Source: Linyphia triangularis (lineage: Eukaryota > Arthropoda > Arachnida > Araneae > Linyphiidae). Taken from it: a stretch of 64,000 nucleotides of DNA. The notes under the pieces are model-generated. The model saw only the letters and a list, made by a program, of their open reading frames with translations. It was not told the origin of the DNA and searched no databases. This document shows, one piece after another, positions 35,978-47,868 of the stretch (its first letter is position 1; each line of letters begins with the position of its first letter). The stretch is taken from NCBI GenBank assembly GCA_963978545.1, contig OZ021727.1, positions 14,644,743 to 14,708,742 on the forward strand, in the 5' to 3' direction. The position numbers and the translations under genes were made by a program.

Positions 35978-38015
35978 CCACCTGATGGCTGTGTGGTAGG
36001 CCTGGGCGATGTTAACATTTCTGCATCATGATGTATCGGGAAGCAAACATCACGATGTCACGATACATCACGATGTGAACTATAATTTTTTAAACAAAAT
36101 ACTATAAAACAACGTTTTCATAAAACGCTATATAGCTGAAAGTTATGCTTACTTAGCTTTGTAATATTTTATTGAATTCATCTATGTAAGTTTATTTTAA
36201 ATAACATGAGCAGCGACCGAATTATTTTCAGGGAGATACACAAAGCACCCAAAGGGGTATAGGCCGTGTTTTTTTTTCTTTAATCTAGATTTTTCAATTT
36301 CTCTATCTTAATGAAATTTTATTTTGTTATTATCAGGAAAGGAGAAGGGGGGGGGGGAGGACAAGTGCACTTCATGGCAGTGCACACGTTACTTTAGTTA
36401 TTGGACATTCGTAATTATTAAATCAAAAACATACTTTATAATGAATATTGTATTACTTACTATGTACAATATAACTATTAAACAAAAAAATAAAATTAAT
36501 GAATAACATTTAAAATTCTAATAACCTTTATTTTGTGCAAAAAAAATCTGCATTTCCGCATTTTTAAGAAGCGTTAAATTGAGTAATTAATATTATGGAA
36601 ATAAATTTTATTCAAATTGTACAAACTGAAAAAAAATAAATTATATAACATTTATTTACTTACTAGTTAGAAGAGAAAATCCTTCAACGTAAATAGGAAA
36701 AAATCGTTTATAAGTATTTAAGAAATCAAACTAGAGAAACAACTATGATCAGTCCATGCGCTAATTCATATGGACTTTGGCAGATATAACAAACCATCAT
36801 AGTAATAAATAACCTGATTATCTTAACTGGGTAAAAATTAGACAGAAATTACCGAGCTAGAATACCGCAATCCCCTTGAATTAATAAATAGAGCAAAGCT
36901 CTCAAAGGGAAAAAATGTTAGATATAAAAAATCCTGAAGTAATTCTGATGTAAAAGATTTAAAAATACAAAAATGCTATATTTTATTTCTTTCAAGTTAC
37001 AGAAAGAAAAAAAAAGTTTAGGAAATACTCAATTGAATTCCAAAAATAGAATATCAAGGTCTTATATCTGATGACAAATTAAATAAAAATCAAGACGTTT
37101 ACCAAGAGTTGAGAGAACAACATAAATAATGTTCAAACAATAAAAGGAATACTTCTTTCATCGAATCTCCGATATTACTAGACTACTGGCGCCTAAACGC
37201 AATTTCAATACTCAGCTGTAAAAACGAAATAGGAAATAAACGCGAGACCTAAAAAAACATTGTAAAATGAATTACAATTTTAAAATGTCATACGTGCTTT
37301 TTTTTTCCTTGAAATTTGCACTTTTTTCCAACTTTATTTGAAATTTCAAAAGCCAGGGGATGCAAAAGTGAATGCAACATGTATGAGTGAATAAGTGTGA
37401 GATGCTGTATGTGACGCTTTGTTTCTATATAATCTTGTAAACATCGCACATACTGAAGGTAGATACGGTTACCACGATGCTGATGATTCGAAGTATCGCC
37501 AGAGCAAAAGCAAATGGAAATCGTCTCAAACGGCGCGGTGTTAGCTGTCACAGTACGTTTCTATACAGTCTTGGAGATACCGCGCATACGCAGGGTGGAT
37601 TACTGCGATGTGGATCGTGTTTCAAACGGCGCGGTGTCGCCGATTTCAATACGTTTCTATAGTATCTTAGAAACCCCGCTCATGAATCGTGGCATCACGT
37701 TTCTTCGTCCTTGAAGTGCTAAGCAAGAATCGAGCTCTCGTCAAAAAAGATCGTGATGTATCGGTTATGCGAAAATAGTGACACCGGTTTGACGATGTTG
37801 ATTTCACACCGGTTTTGGACGATGTATCGATACATCGCCCAAGCCTACTGTGTGGTTAGAGCTCTGCCTTTGCATGCCAAAGGTGCCGGGTTCGAATTCC
37901 GGGTTATTCATGGATGTTGTGGTTCGAAATCCATCTTAAGTTGTAGGTCCCGGCCTGATTAGTTGTTATTGTGCATAAAAATAGGTCTTTGAGCGTGCAA
38001 ACCAACCAGCTACCA
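35978..38015 (+). repeat. tRNA-derived SINE family B, split by a hAT element
   Basis: The head, cctgatggctgtgtgg, ends at 35996 and resumes at 37856 with ttagagctctgcc; a good B box, gggttcgaattcc, follows at about 37888, then the family tail with gtgcataaaaatagg and gcaaaccaacc. Other copies: 50497, 51800 (-), 52526 (-), 55735 (tail) and 61020 (-). Confidence 0.8.
35997..37847. mobile_element. Non-autonomous hAT element in SINE B (1,851 bp)
   Basis: 8-bp TSD ctgtgtgg (35989-35996 and 37848-37855). Terminal inverted repeats are taggcctgggcgatgt and, in reverse, taggcttgggcgatgt. Subterminal regions are rich in cgatgtatcg-type words. Two ~75-bp internal repeats around tcaaacggcgcggtgt lie near 37527 and 37620. 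No transposase frame is visible. It interrupts the A-box region of the SINE. Confidence 0.92.
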
Positions 38016-38195
38016 ATACTATTAGTAATATTAAAATTTTAATTACTATTAATTATTTTAAACAAAATTACTGTAACGCGCCAATGAAGACTGAATTTTC
38101 AAAATTTTTGTACTTTATTTCTTAATTGACAAGAAATTTCACGTTTTATTTCAAGCATTTCGCGTTATATAACAATTAGAATTAATAAAGGTTAT

Positions 38196-39787
38196 CATTG
38201 GCGGCTTCCAAGGAGGGGGGGCATGCCCCCCCCCCCCCCCCCTTGAAGGGTTCCCTCTTCTTCCCTAGCCCTTTCGAATATCCTAAAATTCTTTGAGAAT
38301 TTCCAGTTTAAAAAACGGTGAAAATACAGATTTTTAAGCACAATTTCACTAACGTAAATTTTTTCTTTACAGTACAAAGAATTATAGCCCCCCTCAGAAA
38401 AAACCCTGCCATGCTCTTCTAAGCACATAGCACCGAGGGTAATTATTTTTCCACACATAATGTCTGGACTAGTGTGTGCTGGGTTGAAAGGCATGATGGT
38501 GTTATTCAATTCCGCGAAGCTCTACCTTACATAATTGTGAAGCGCTTGAATCAATTTCAAACTGGTCGGACCTAACCACTGCCTCTAATGCATCTTCTCT
38601 TCTATGCTCACTTTGCAGTGTCCAGTTTGTTTCAGCTTTAGTACCATTAATTGGTGTCTTGAAGCAAACTCTACCACTAAGCAGAAAACTTCAGGCTCCT
38701 GATCTCGATTTGCGAAAAGCTGCGTCCATTGTTGAAGATATAATTTCGGTTTTGCAGAAGAAGCGCCAAGACTGCGTGGAATCTTTTTCTATTCTATTCA
38801 ATGAGGTTGAAGATATATGTTCGGAGTTTGAAATTGATGTGAATCTTTCACGTCTAGCCAGACGTCAAAAACACAGTGAGAACTACAATACTCAAATACC
38901 AGAAGAGTATTTTAGAATCTCTGTTTACATACCTTTATTGGATAATGTAATTGAAGACCTAATAGGAAGATTTCCAAAAGAAAATTTGGATTGTTTTGGC
39001 CTTCGATTACTGATTCCAACCCCCGATATGGAAAAGCCAACAGAATCGGAAAGCAACGAGCTTCAAAACTTATTAAAGAAGTTCATACCAATTTTAGGAC
39101 TGACACAAATGAGTGTTATTTTGATTGAAAGTGAGCTAGCACTATGGAGAGAGAAATGGAAAAAAGAAAAGCTCCCCACTTCTGCCATAGATGCAATGAG
39201 AGCTTGTGACAAAGATGTATATCCTACTATTTACCCTTTACTTAAAATTTTGGCAACACTACCAGTTAGCGTTGCCTCTGTTGAAAGAAGTTTCTCTACC
39301 CTTCGACGCTTGAAAACGTGGCTGAGAGCTAGAATGGGGGAAGAAAGGTTAGCAGGACTTTGCTTGTTGCATACTCACAGAGACATAAACATTGATTTGA
39401 GCTGTGTCATAGACAGATTTGCCAAAACAAAGCAGATTTAGAGGAATTTTATTTAGAGGCAGATTTTATTTAGAGGAAATTGGATTTTGTTCTTTAGGCT
39501 TTCAAAGAATAAAAAAGTGTGATTGTAAAACAATTATTAACTATTTTTATTTTTTGTAATTTCTTTGTTTAACTTTTTTCTTATATTTCAGGTTCAAGCT
39601 TAAATTAACTTTTTTAATTCTGCATCAAATGAAAATTACTAATTTAGAAAATTCTACACTTATCTTTGCAATCAAGCATTTAATCAGCAGTTAGTTTATT
39701 ACAATTAGGTTACATAGTGCATACATTTTACGAACTTAAAAGTTTAAAATGGACCCCCCCTGAAAAATGAACCTAGGGCCGCCTTTG
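38196..39787 (+). mobile_element. hAT element with a C-terminal transposase frame (1,592 bp)
   Basis: 8-bp TSD aaggttat (38188-38195 and 39788-39795). Ends are imperfect inverted repeats: cattggcggc on the left and, in reverse, caaaggcggc on the right. A long C-run lies just inside the left end and a shorter one inside the right. The interior is mostly one open frame encoding the C-terminal third of a transposase. The N-terminal BED finger and most of the catalytic core are absent. Confidence 0.88.
38497..39441 (+). pseudogene. hAT transposase, C-terminal part with dimerisation domain
   Basis: The frame is open for 314 codons from the stop at 38494 and has no early ATG, so it is a 5'-truncated gene. 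It begins with an NWSDLTTASNASSLL block, typical of the helical insertion after the second catalytic Asp in ZMYM1/THAP0-like hAT proteins, and ends with PTIYPLLKILATLPVSVASV-ERSFS-LRRLKTWLRARMGEERL, the hAT C-terminal dimerisation signature including the conserved ERxFS and the late catalytic-Glu region. It lacks the zinc finger and the first Asp. It is remarkably free of stops for a truncated copy. Confidence 0.85.
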
Positions 39788-39795
39788 AAGGTTAT

Positions 39796-41691
39796 ATCTT
39801 GCAATATTTTTTGCTGCCAGATTAAAAACTCATGCTGTTTCTGACATCTTTATTTCCTTCAAAAATATTATAGGTTTGACACCCATAACTAAACTAGTTA
39901 TTATACTGTTGAATAGTTTACCTATTTAAACACACTTAGATATTTCTATTATATCCTCGTGAGACCCACATCCGTTTGAAACATGATTTAAAGCTAATTC
40001 TTATGTATATTATTCTTTTGGATCTATGTAACGTACTTTTAAAGCTATTGGGTTTCAACTGTTAAGATAGGACAAAAAATGACTATCTCCTTAAGCTTGC
40101 AAAAATTCTGAAATTTAATTGTTTAAATGCGAAATTTAATCATGAAAGGCTGCAAAACGATTTCGTGAAGATGTGATGTGATACATAAAAAATACTTTCG
40201 TGCTGCACTTCTAGACATCCGACAACGTGAGGAAAAAGCCTTAGTGTCCATTGCTGGCATGTGCTCTGCACCAACTTTTCGTGACGCCTCTACTGGCAGA
40301 GGAACTGTTTTTTGTCGTTTCTTTACAGGTGGAACTATCTTCGTCACAATCGGTGGAACTATCATCAGCTGCAGGACTGAATTCGGCTATTTCATGTAAA
40401 GAAAAATTATGCGCCCAAAATACGATGTGCGTTCAAATGTATGCGGGGTCCCGGGAGGATATACGAGAAAACTAAACATTTGTAGTAAAAAAAATATATA
40501 AAAAATTTTTTTAAAAAAATTGCACTATATTCCTTCATTTGTACAAGATTGGCGACTGATTTCCAGGGGTGTAGGGGAGGGGGAACGCATGAGAACGGCC
40601 TCCCCTTGCCTTTTAAGAAGCGAGAACAACGGTTCCTCTCCTATAAAGTTTCTGAATTTATATGTTTTTCTTTAATTGACACCAAACACGAAGTCAAGTA
40701 AGGAAATTAAAAAATTCTTTCGTGGGAGCTATTTTTTTTTTCTTTTCTTTTTATTATTATTCTGGATCCATAAATTATAGCTGAACAGGCAAGTTCAAGT
40801 ATTTGCAACACACATAAAAATGCTATAAAGGCTCAGCAATCTGAACTTGACATATCCGTCAACAATCTAACCCGCGCAATAGATTCACCCCCCCCCCCTC
40901 CACCCCATCTTCCCCTCACCAATCACTTTTAGTAACGGAGGGGAATTTCAAAGCGGACAGACAGCGCTGTTCGCTACCATCGGTTTTATTATCCTCGTGT
41001 AGAAGCCCCTTAAACGTCATACACAACTTCACGCCAACAATCTGCATTTTTAAACAGCAAAACGCCTGACGCGATCATCGGTATAGATGGACGCGACGCG
41101 TACTATTTTTTTCTGCCCTTTTCTTGTCGAATATATCTCGTACGAAAACACGAAGTAATTTATAAACAAATGCATTTATTTTTTAAATAATTATAATACA
41201 GACTAAATAATTAGCTTATAAGCCTTGATAATTCCAAAGAAAGGAATTTTGCCCAAGATAAAGAAACAAATGAAGATACTTTTTTTTGGATTTCCCGATG
41301 AAGAGAAACAAACGATTCCAACTCGATATAGGTAAGTGTAATGAATGTTAACATTTTATTTTAGTTTATAGGGTGTTCAGTGATTTCGAAATTATGAATT
41401 TATTGATGCTTGCTAGATATTAGGAAAGCCAAACTGACTGATAGTACGTTATTTGAACATGACATTATCTATTTTAAACACTGATTTTTCTCACTCAATT
41501 CATAAAAATATGAACATGATGGTGCCAGAAAGTTGCAAGGAAAACGTTTTGCATCCTGCTAATTGTTGATTAAAAAAAAAGTTGAGAAAGATGGCGAAAT
41601 TCACAGGAAAATGTGAGCTGTTTAATAATATATTTTTAAATGTGTGAGAAGATAAACAGTTTTGAAAAATCGTTTGAAGGAAAAATGTTTT
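39796..41691. other. No gene recognised
   Basis: A minus-strand frame at 40123-40365 and its plus-strand shadows share small internal repeats (tggaactatc) but no motif. A C-run at about 40889-40900 is simple sequence. No element ends could be paired. Confidence 0.35.
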
Positions 41692-41704
41692 TCTTTGCAA
41701 CTTT

Positions 41705-41854
41705 AGCTTCTAGACCGCGAGGTTGCGGGTTCGAGTCCCGTGTGAGGCATGGGTGTTTGTAAATGTATGCAGGCTTGTCAAATGACGAATGTTTCGGCGC
41801 ATTATAGCCCTCGTGTTGCTGAAGGCGCCTGATAATCTGAAAACAACCAACCAA
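41705..41854 (+). repeat. SINE A copy 1 (5'-truncated)
   Basis: Flanked by a 13-bp TSD tctttgcaacttt (41692-41704 and 41855-41867). The B box, gggttcgagtccc, is intact; the A-box head is missing. Body words tttcggcgcattatagccct and the tail gaaaacaaccaaccaa match the other copies. Confidence 0.92.
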
Positions 41855-41867
41855 TCTTTGCAACTTT

Positions 41868-43174
41868 CTGTTCCAGTCGGCATTTCTTCTTTATTCGAAA
41901 AGGGATAAATTCATATTTGTTTAATTATAAATCTGAATTTTCTCAATGTAATCTTATAGCAACAGCATTCTTGTCGATTCATTTTGAAAATAGATTTCGA
42001 AGAGATACAAATTCTGGGAATTTATCCTGAACCCATTTTATGTAAGGCATGTTCTGCTTCTAAATTAATCGATGTTTTTTTTTTTCGAATATGAATGTTA
42101 ATGAGATAAAGAAAAGATGTTAATTAATTTCTGAGTATTCTTTTTAATAATATGCATTGAATATGAAACAATTAGGTATTTACACATTAAACAAACGAAA
42201 AAAAATGGTAAGACGTTTTGAAAGTAAAATATCAATTTAGTAGTTTATTGCATCAATATTATCACAACAAATGGACGGCAATATCTATGAAAATAAGTGA
42301 GCTATAATTGTTTCACTCCCCCTCCCTCCCCTTGAAAAAAACGTATATAACCATATGAACTAGTATTCCCCCACATTTAAATAAGTAGTGGCATAGTGTG
42401 ATTACAAGAATATTATTTTGCAATACACCATTGCTCATTTCCCTCACCGTAATTCGTAATTCAAAAAAGTTTTTGGATGGAGATTATAATTCTTTCCTTT
42501 CCTATTCCTATCTTAAAAAGTTTTTTTCTTTTTCTAAACACGATCTTTGATGGTGATATTTGTTGACGTTTAAGATCCGAATCGAAAATTTTCGTTTCAC
42601 ATGCTAGTAAAATTGTATTTTTAATTTTTATTTTTTTAAAATGCATGTTTTCAAACAAAAATAATTTGCCGGTGGAGAGCCACATTAAACTCCATTGAAA
42701 TAAAGTTTTTATATGTACTGATTGGGTTTACAAGTCATGGGGACCATTTGTTACTGTACATTTGCTGTAGTGTTAAATACGCTACTTAGATAAAGCCTAC
42801 AAAAAGTATTAAAATTATTTTGTCGATTTTCTAAACATAAAGAAAAACTTTAAACCTGTTTTTAACACGTTTTGGAGAGCTATTCTGCAATGGGATCTAT
42901 TCCCCAATTTTAAGAATAAGAAATAGAAGTCCTACTTATAATAGTAGAGATAATATAACTCATTAGAAAGTAAAACATCCAACGACTATCTCAATATTTT
43001 TATTGCTAAGCTAAAACGTGTCTAAAAATAATGACTAACTACTCGAAAAGCAACAGAACACGTACTAAAACCTTATCTTAAATGCCAAATCCAGAAGAGA
43101 GTCTGATTTTAAAAATAAGTAATGGGATATTTCTCGCTTTGTCATACCAGTCTGATGGCAAAAAAAAAAAGAGA
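41868..43174. other. No gene recognised
   Basis: AT-rich; short frames only. Confidence 0.4.
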
Positions 43175-43527
43175 AACCCTGGTCAAACAAACGGCCCTAT
43201 TAGACTGAGAGGCGACTGCAAAATTTGGACCTCATTGAACATCACTCTGAAACTCTTATGGAATGTAGAGTTATGCTAGGTGATTAACAATCGCGTGGTC
43301 TGCCGAAGCGCATTTGGCCGGAAGTGTCCGAAAAGCGTGACCGCAAGTGTAATTTTTGGGCACCAAAATGCCTCATCGAACATCACTCTGAAATTCACAG
43401 GGAATGAAGAGAATTACCTACCGAGTAAGAATCACTTGGTCTGCCGGAACCGCATTTGGCCGGAACTGTCCGGCAGACCAATTCGAAAGTGCACTTTTTG
43501 AAGGCCAAAATACCTCATCGAACATCA

Positions 43528-44630
43528 TGTTTAAGAGGTCTATCCAGTAATGAGTTCAACACTCTTAGTAAATAACTTAAGAATTTACTTAAAACGAACC
43601 CCTCCTGAAGGGTTCCACTGATTGGTAAAAAGTCTAATTCAAACGGCCCTTTGATCATACTAGTGGAGTACAACACAATTGGATCAGATAGGGTTAACGA
43701 GAATAAATATTTATTACACTACATAAAATCATTCTTGCATAAATTCCTAATTTGTCCTTTTATAACGGACTTTGGTTACAATTACAAAGCACTAGTGATT
43801 CACCATTTCCTGCATTCAATTCCTATTAATTCAATCCTACATCTTATACTACTCATATTAAATCATAAATAATAACAAATTCTATTTCCTACGCAATTAG
43901 TACTAAAATAGATAAATCAACTGAGTTGCATCTGCTTAGGCGTGGGAGAAAACATGAGAACACTTACCATTGTGACAGTCGTTCTGGCGACATCAGTAGC
44001 GGCACACCCACATAGCAATTCCGGCCTAATACACAAAGAGGACACAGCATCAAGCTAAAACTCCCTCCAGGCATCTAAGTTGAGCCTCCTACACTTCTCA
44101 AAATTCAGCTCTTGTCTCCTTAATTTTTACCCCTCTTTTCGTTTTACCGTGATTCCAAGGAACGCGGGTTTTTCCTAGGCTACCCCTAGGCTTCCTTAAC
44201 GGCCAATAAGGACTACCTTTAACTTAAATCCATATTTTTGGGTTTTACCCAATAATCTTGCGTCCGGGGGAATCGAGTCACACCCGTAAACTTTCCCGGG
44301 ATTTCAGTGGTTGAAGGGTAAATTTCATTGTTATGATCCTAACATTCCAGGTGTACAATATCGCTGATCCCCGTCCCTTAACGAACTATCCGTATAAAAT
44401 TGCATACAAATGCTATTGTCCCTATATGTCAAATTCACCCCAAACGAGTCGGATTTATGCAGCGCCATGTCAGGACAGCCTTTTCAATCGAAGAAATTTA
44501 TATTTTACCACCTGCGCTTCTAACAACGAAAGCTCCCTATAACATTCCAACTTAGGTTTGAGACCATCTAACTAACGTCCCTCTTTACAAAAGGAAATAT
44601 GTTAGCTGGACTTGAATAAGCCGGCCAACA
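43528..44630 (-). mobile_element. Solo LTR (1,103 bp, minus orientation) inside Foldback arm
   Basis: TG...CA ends (tgtttaagagg ... ggccaaca) with the 4-bp TSD atca (43524-43527 and 44631-44634). The array word aacatcactctgaaattc is split exactly at this point and restored when the LTR is ignored. On the minus strand TATAAAAGG (43756-43764) precedes AATAAA (43710-43715), consistent with a short R region. Superfamily not determined. Confidence 0.88.
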
Positions 44631-45169
44631 ATCACTCTGAAATTCACAGGGAATGAAGAGAATTACCTACCGAGTAAGAATCACTAGGTCTTTCGAACCG
44701 CATTTGGCCGGAACTGTCCGGCAGACCAATCCGCAAGCGCGGCTTTGGGTACCTAAAGACGTATCGTATATCACTTAATTAAACTAATTCTACTTACAAT
44801 TTTCGGTGATATGCTGTTGTCCAATTCATCTTTATATTCTTTCTTTAATGTCATAAAATTTCGGGAACATCGTAAATGATATCCAAGATCTGGAGACAGA
44901 ATAATCTTTCCATACTTGATATTTTATTACTTCTGCGCATTTCGTTCAATTCCGACAATTTTTTTTTTTTTGCACAAAAAACACTCATTTTGAGACATTA
45001 ATTTGTATTTGAAAAGAAATAAGAAATTACCATAGAAAAATAAGACGACTGCTTAACATAACAATGTAGAAAGTTCTGATCAGAAATATCGGCATACAAT
45101 CATTCAATTTTTAGAATGACTTTCATTTCAGCAAATGATTTTGTAATCCTTAGCCCAAACGTTACTTTC

Positions 45170-45840
45170 AATTACCCATATGTATATATACGTAGGATAA
45201 TAAAAGTAGAGCATTCGGTCAAAAAAAAAATCGCATTTTTCCGTTTTGAAATGTCCTGATTTCAAAAAACTTATCTAGAAAATATTTTTGTGTGTGTGCG
45301 TGTGTGATCAGCATGACTCCCGAAAAAATTGACCTGTTATGTTCAAATTTGGTATGAGGGTTAGTGGTGGTCTTGGGACCTACCATGAAGGTTTTCGTCA
45401 GAATCGCGCATGCGCATAATGTAGCTGCCATTGAAAAAATCATGTTTTTCAATGATTGCTAAAAAACAGCTCTAACGATTTTGATAAAAATCGCTGTGCT
45501 AATGCCTCTTAAAGTGTTCTAAACATCCCCACCTCTGAAATTTCCGTAAAAATGTTTTAATGGCGTAAAAAGTTAAAAAATGTATGTCTTCAATACAGAG
45601 CTAACTCTCCTTGAGCAAACCTCATCAACGATCGTTGATCGAAAAGTATATCGCCAAATTCACCATTTTTGCGATTTTTTATTTTTTTTTCCAAGACCCA
45701 TACAAGAAATATCGCAAAAAATATTCCCAAACTGACCCTTTATTCTAAATGAAGGATGAAATTATAAAAACGGTAAATGACATAAATCCATGTCAGTATT
45801 ATAGTGTAATTGAAAGGTGTGCAATGTTCCACACCCCTAC
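45170..45840 (-). repeat. Interspersed repeat family R, copy D
   Basis: Reverse-complement copy ending (its 5' end) at cacccctac and carrying all family landmarks, including cacacacgcacac and, at its far end, tacgtatatatacatatggg. Lies in the spacer of Foldback-like element 2. Confidence 0.75.
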
Positions 45841-45972
45841 TTTAATAAGCTTCATCATATGACGTCTATGATCGTCCTTTATGATATCATATTCAACAAC
45901 ACTCCATGCTGTCTTTGCATCGATCATCGGGGAGCGTGTTTGATTGATATTTTTAATTTATTCCTAAAGTTG

Positions 45973-46443
45973 TTATTTTGTTGCCAGACAGTTCCGGCCA
46001 AATGCGATTCGGCCGACCAAGTGATTCTTACTCGATAGGTAATTCTCTTCATTCCCTGTGAATTTCAGAGTGATGTTCGATGAGGTATTTTGGCCTCCAA
46101 AAAGTGCACTTTCCGATTGGTCTGCCGGACAGTTCCGGCCAAATGCGGTTCGGCAGACCAAGTGATTCTTACTCTATAGGTAATTCTCTTCATTCCCTGT
46201 GAATTTCAGAGTGATGTTCGATGAGGTATTTTTGCCCTCAAAAAGGGCACTTTTGGATTGGTCTGCCGGACAGTTCCGGCCAAATGCAGTTCGGCAGACC
46301 AAGTGATTCTTACTCGGTAGGTAATTTTCTTCATTCCCTGTGAATTTCAGAGTGATGTTCGAGGAGGTACTTTGGTACCCAAAAATTACACTTGCGGTCA
46401 CGCTTTTCGGACACTTCCGGCCAAATGCGCTTCGGCAGACCAC
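45973..46443 (-). other. 47-codon repeat frame across the 141-bp arm units
   Basis: On the minus strand one frame stays open over about 3.3 units apart from a single stop at about 46174-46176. Each 47-residue repeat reads VCR(S/T)AFGR(K/N)CP ... NITLKFTGNEENY ... KNHL. The mirrored left arm reads the same peptide on the plus strand (43280-43440) until a one-base insertion. I do not recognise the peptide. As the unit length is a multiple of three, an open frame in one unit is automatically open in all, so coding is not established. Confidence 0.3.
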
Positions 46444-46545
46444 GAGATTGTTAATCAGCTAGCATAACTCTACATTCCATATGAGTTTCAGAGTGATGTT
46501 CGATGAGGTCCAAAATTTGTTGTCGCCTCTAGGACTATATATACA

Positions 46546-46880
46546 ACATCGAAAATGAAAACGTCATAAGGAAATAGTCCACCGAAGGGAGTTTGTAGTT
46601 AGTGAGTCATTTCGGTAATAACATCTCTTGACCCTTAGGAGCAACGGGAAAGATGGTGAAGCTAACATGTGCATCCATAAATATCCCTCTTTCTTCTTCT
46701 TTCCAGAAGCGGTTCTTTATAACCACCCGTTTGATATCAGGGGCATATCCGATGACAGACTTTCACAAAGACTATCTCTATCGAACCTGGCAAATATCTC
46801 TTCTTCCATCCATCCACTTGCGGTTCTTTGTAACCACCTGCATCGCTTATATTAATGAGGCAAGGAATTATAACCGATGA
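46546..46880 (+). CDS. Small promoter-proximal ORF, unidentified
   Basis: A 75-codon frame (46653-46880) starts at an ATG in strong context (aaagATGg) about 110 bp after a ctatatatac TATA-like box (46536-46545). It is mildly hydrophobic with Arg/Lys. A second 75-codon frame overlaps it, and the DNA contains a ~115-bp internal duplication (gcggttcttt(a/g)taaccacc at about 46709 and 46810), which makes chance openness more likely. Function unknown. Confidence 0.2.
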
Positions 46881-47256
46881 GACATTTGTGCGAGGGGGAG
46901 GAAATCTGTTTCAAACGATTTGGGTGTGGAATCAGGGAGGGATGTTATGTTGAGTGGTAAAATATTCATTTGTGTTGACAGAGATGCGGCTGGGAAATGT
47001 TTTTCGAAAGAAAAACAGAAATTGCTGAAAGGCTTTGTTCAGAATTGTACTTCGAACTGCATTTACTATACGTAAATGACGTTTAGGATGGATAAAAAGG
47101 AATCAACATCCTATCGTTCTTATATAAATGGAAATAAAGAAAACTATCAAAATAAAGAAAAAAAAAACTTGGTTTATACTGAAATAATTTATAAACTGGT
47201 TAGTTTTATCAATGGAAATTCTAAAAAAAAAAGCATTCTCAAATTCGTAAAAACTA
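46881..47256. other. No gene recognised
   Basis: Short AT-rich interval between the small ORF and the piggyBac MITE. Confidence 0.4.
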
Positions 47257-47260
47257 TTAA

Positions 47261-47453
47261 CCCTTTGCACTCAAGAGGCGCCACACGATTGGATGCCGAA
47301 ACACGAGAGGACCACTAGGTTTGATGCGGAAATTTGATGCAAGGCCAATGACTGTGTTTAGTTTCTATGAAGCAAATCCATAAACGCCAACCGAACCTAA
47401 AATGTCTCGAGTTGCTGGTCTCTCCGCGCGAAAAAGGTCTCTAGTTCAATAGG
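47261..47453. mobile_element. piggyBac-type MITE, copy 1
   Basis: Flanked by TTAA on both sides (47257-47260 and 47454-47457). The left end is ccctttgcactc; the right end, ttcaatagg, is decayed relative to the copy at 56523. The body shares gccacacgattggatgcc and aggccaatgactgt with that copy. Non-coding. Confidence 0.85.
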
Positions 47454-47685
47454 TTAAAAGTTCCACCAAACCACAGTCACAAAATGTAGAATCAAAGATA
47501 GAATTGGTGCATATATAATATAATGGAGAAGTATTTGTGTGCATGCGTCTTGGATGCATCTTTTCCTTCACCCTCCTCAACAAAACAACTAAAAAAGTTG
47601 ACCTTTCATTGCAAATATGATTTCTTCCAACATGAGTGAAACCAGTGATTGGGTTTGATAATTGAATAAAATACCTGCGGAAATG

Positions 47686-47855
47686 GCCGACCAAAAGGTA
47701 TAGTGGTTAGCTTGCTAGCTTCTAGACCGCGAGGTTGCGGGTCACGTGTTAGGCATGGGTGTTTGTAAATGTATGTTGGCTTGTCTAATGACGAATGTTT
47801 CGGCGCATTTTAGCCCTCGTGTTGCTGACGGCTCCAGATAATCTGAAAACAACCA
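47686..47855 (+). repeat. SINE A copy 2
   Basis: 13-bp TSD acctgcggaaatg (47673-47685 and 47856-47868). Head gccgaccaaaaggtatagtgg and A-box region intact; the B box is damaged by a small deletion. Ends gaaaacaaccaa. Confidence 0.93.
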
Positions 47856-47868
47856 ACCTGCGGAAATG

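Larger units (their letters stand above)
43175..46545. mobile_element. Foldback-like element 2 with 141-bp-unit arms
   Basis: Left arm (about 43180-43527 plus 44631-44760) and right arm (about 45985-46530) are inverted copies built from a 141-bp unit. In the right arm ccggccaaatgc recurs at 45994, 46135, 46276 and 46417, exactly 141 apart. The outer edges share gaggcgac(t/a)gcaaattttgg-like sequence. The left arm is interrupted by a solo LTR and the spacer contains repeat R copy D. No transposase frame or clear TSD was found, so the outer limits are approximate. Confidence 0.8.

Noticed and set aside
40123..40399. Minus-strand 80-codon frame with Ser/Arg-rich middle, possible hAT N-terminus
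   Set aside because: No BED cysteines or element ends could be found around it.
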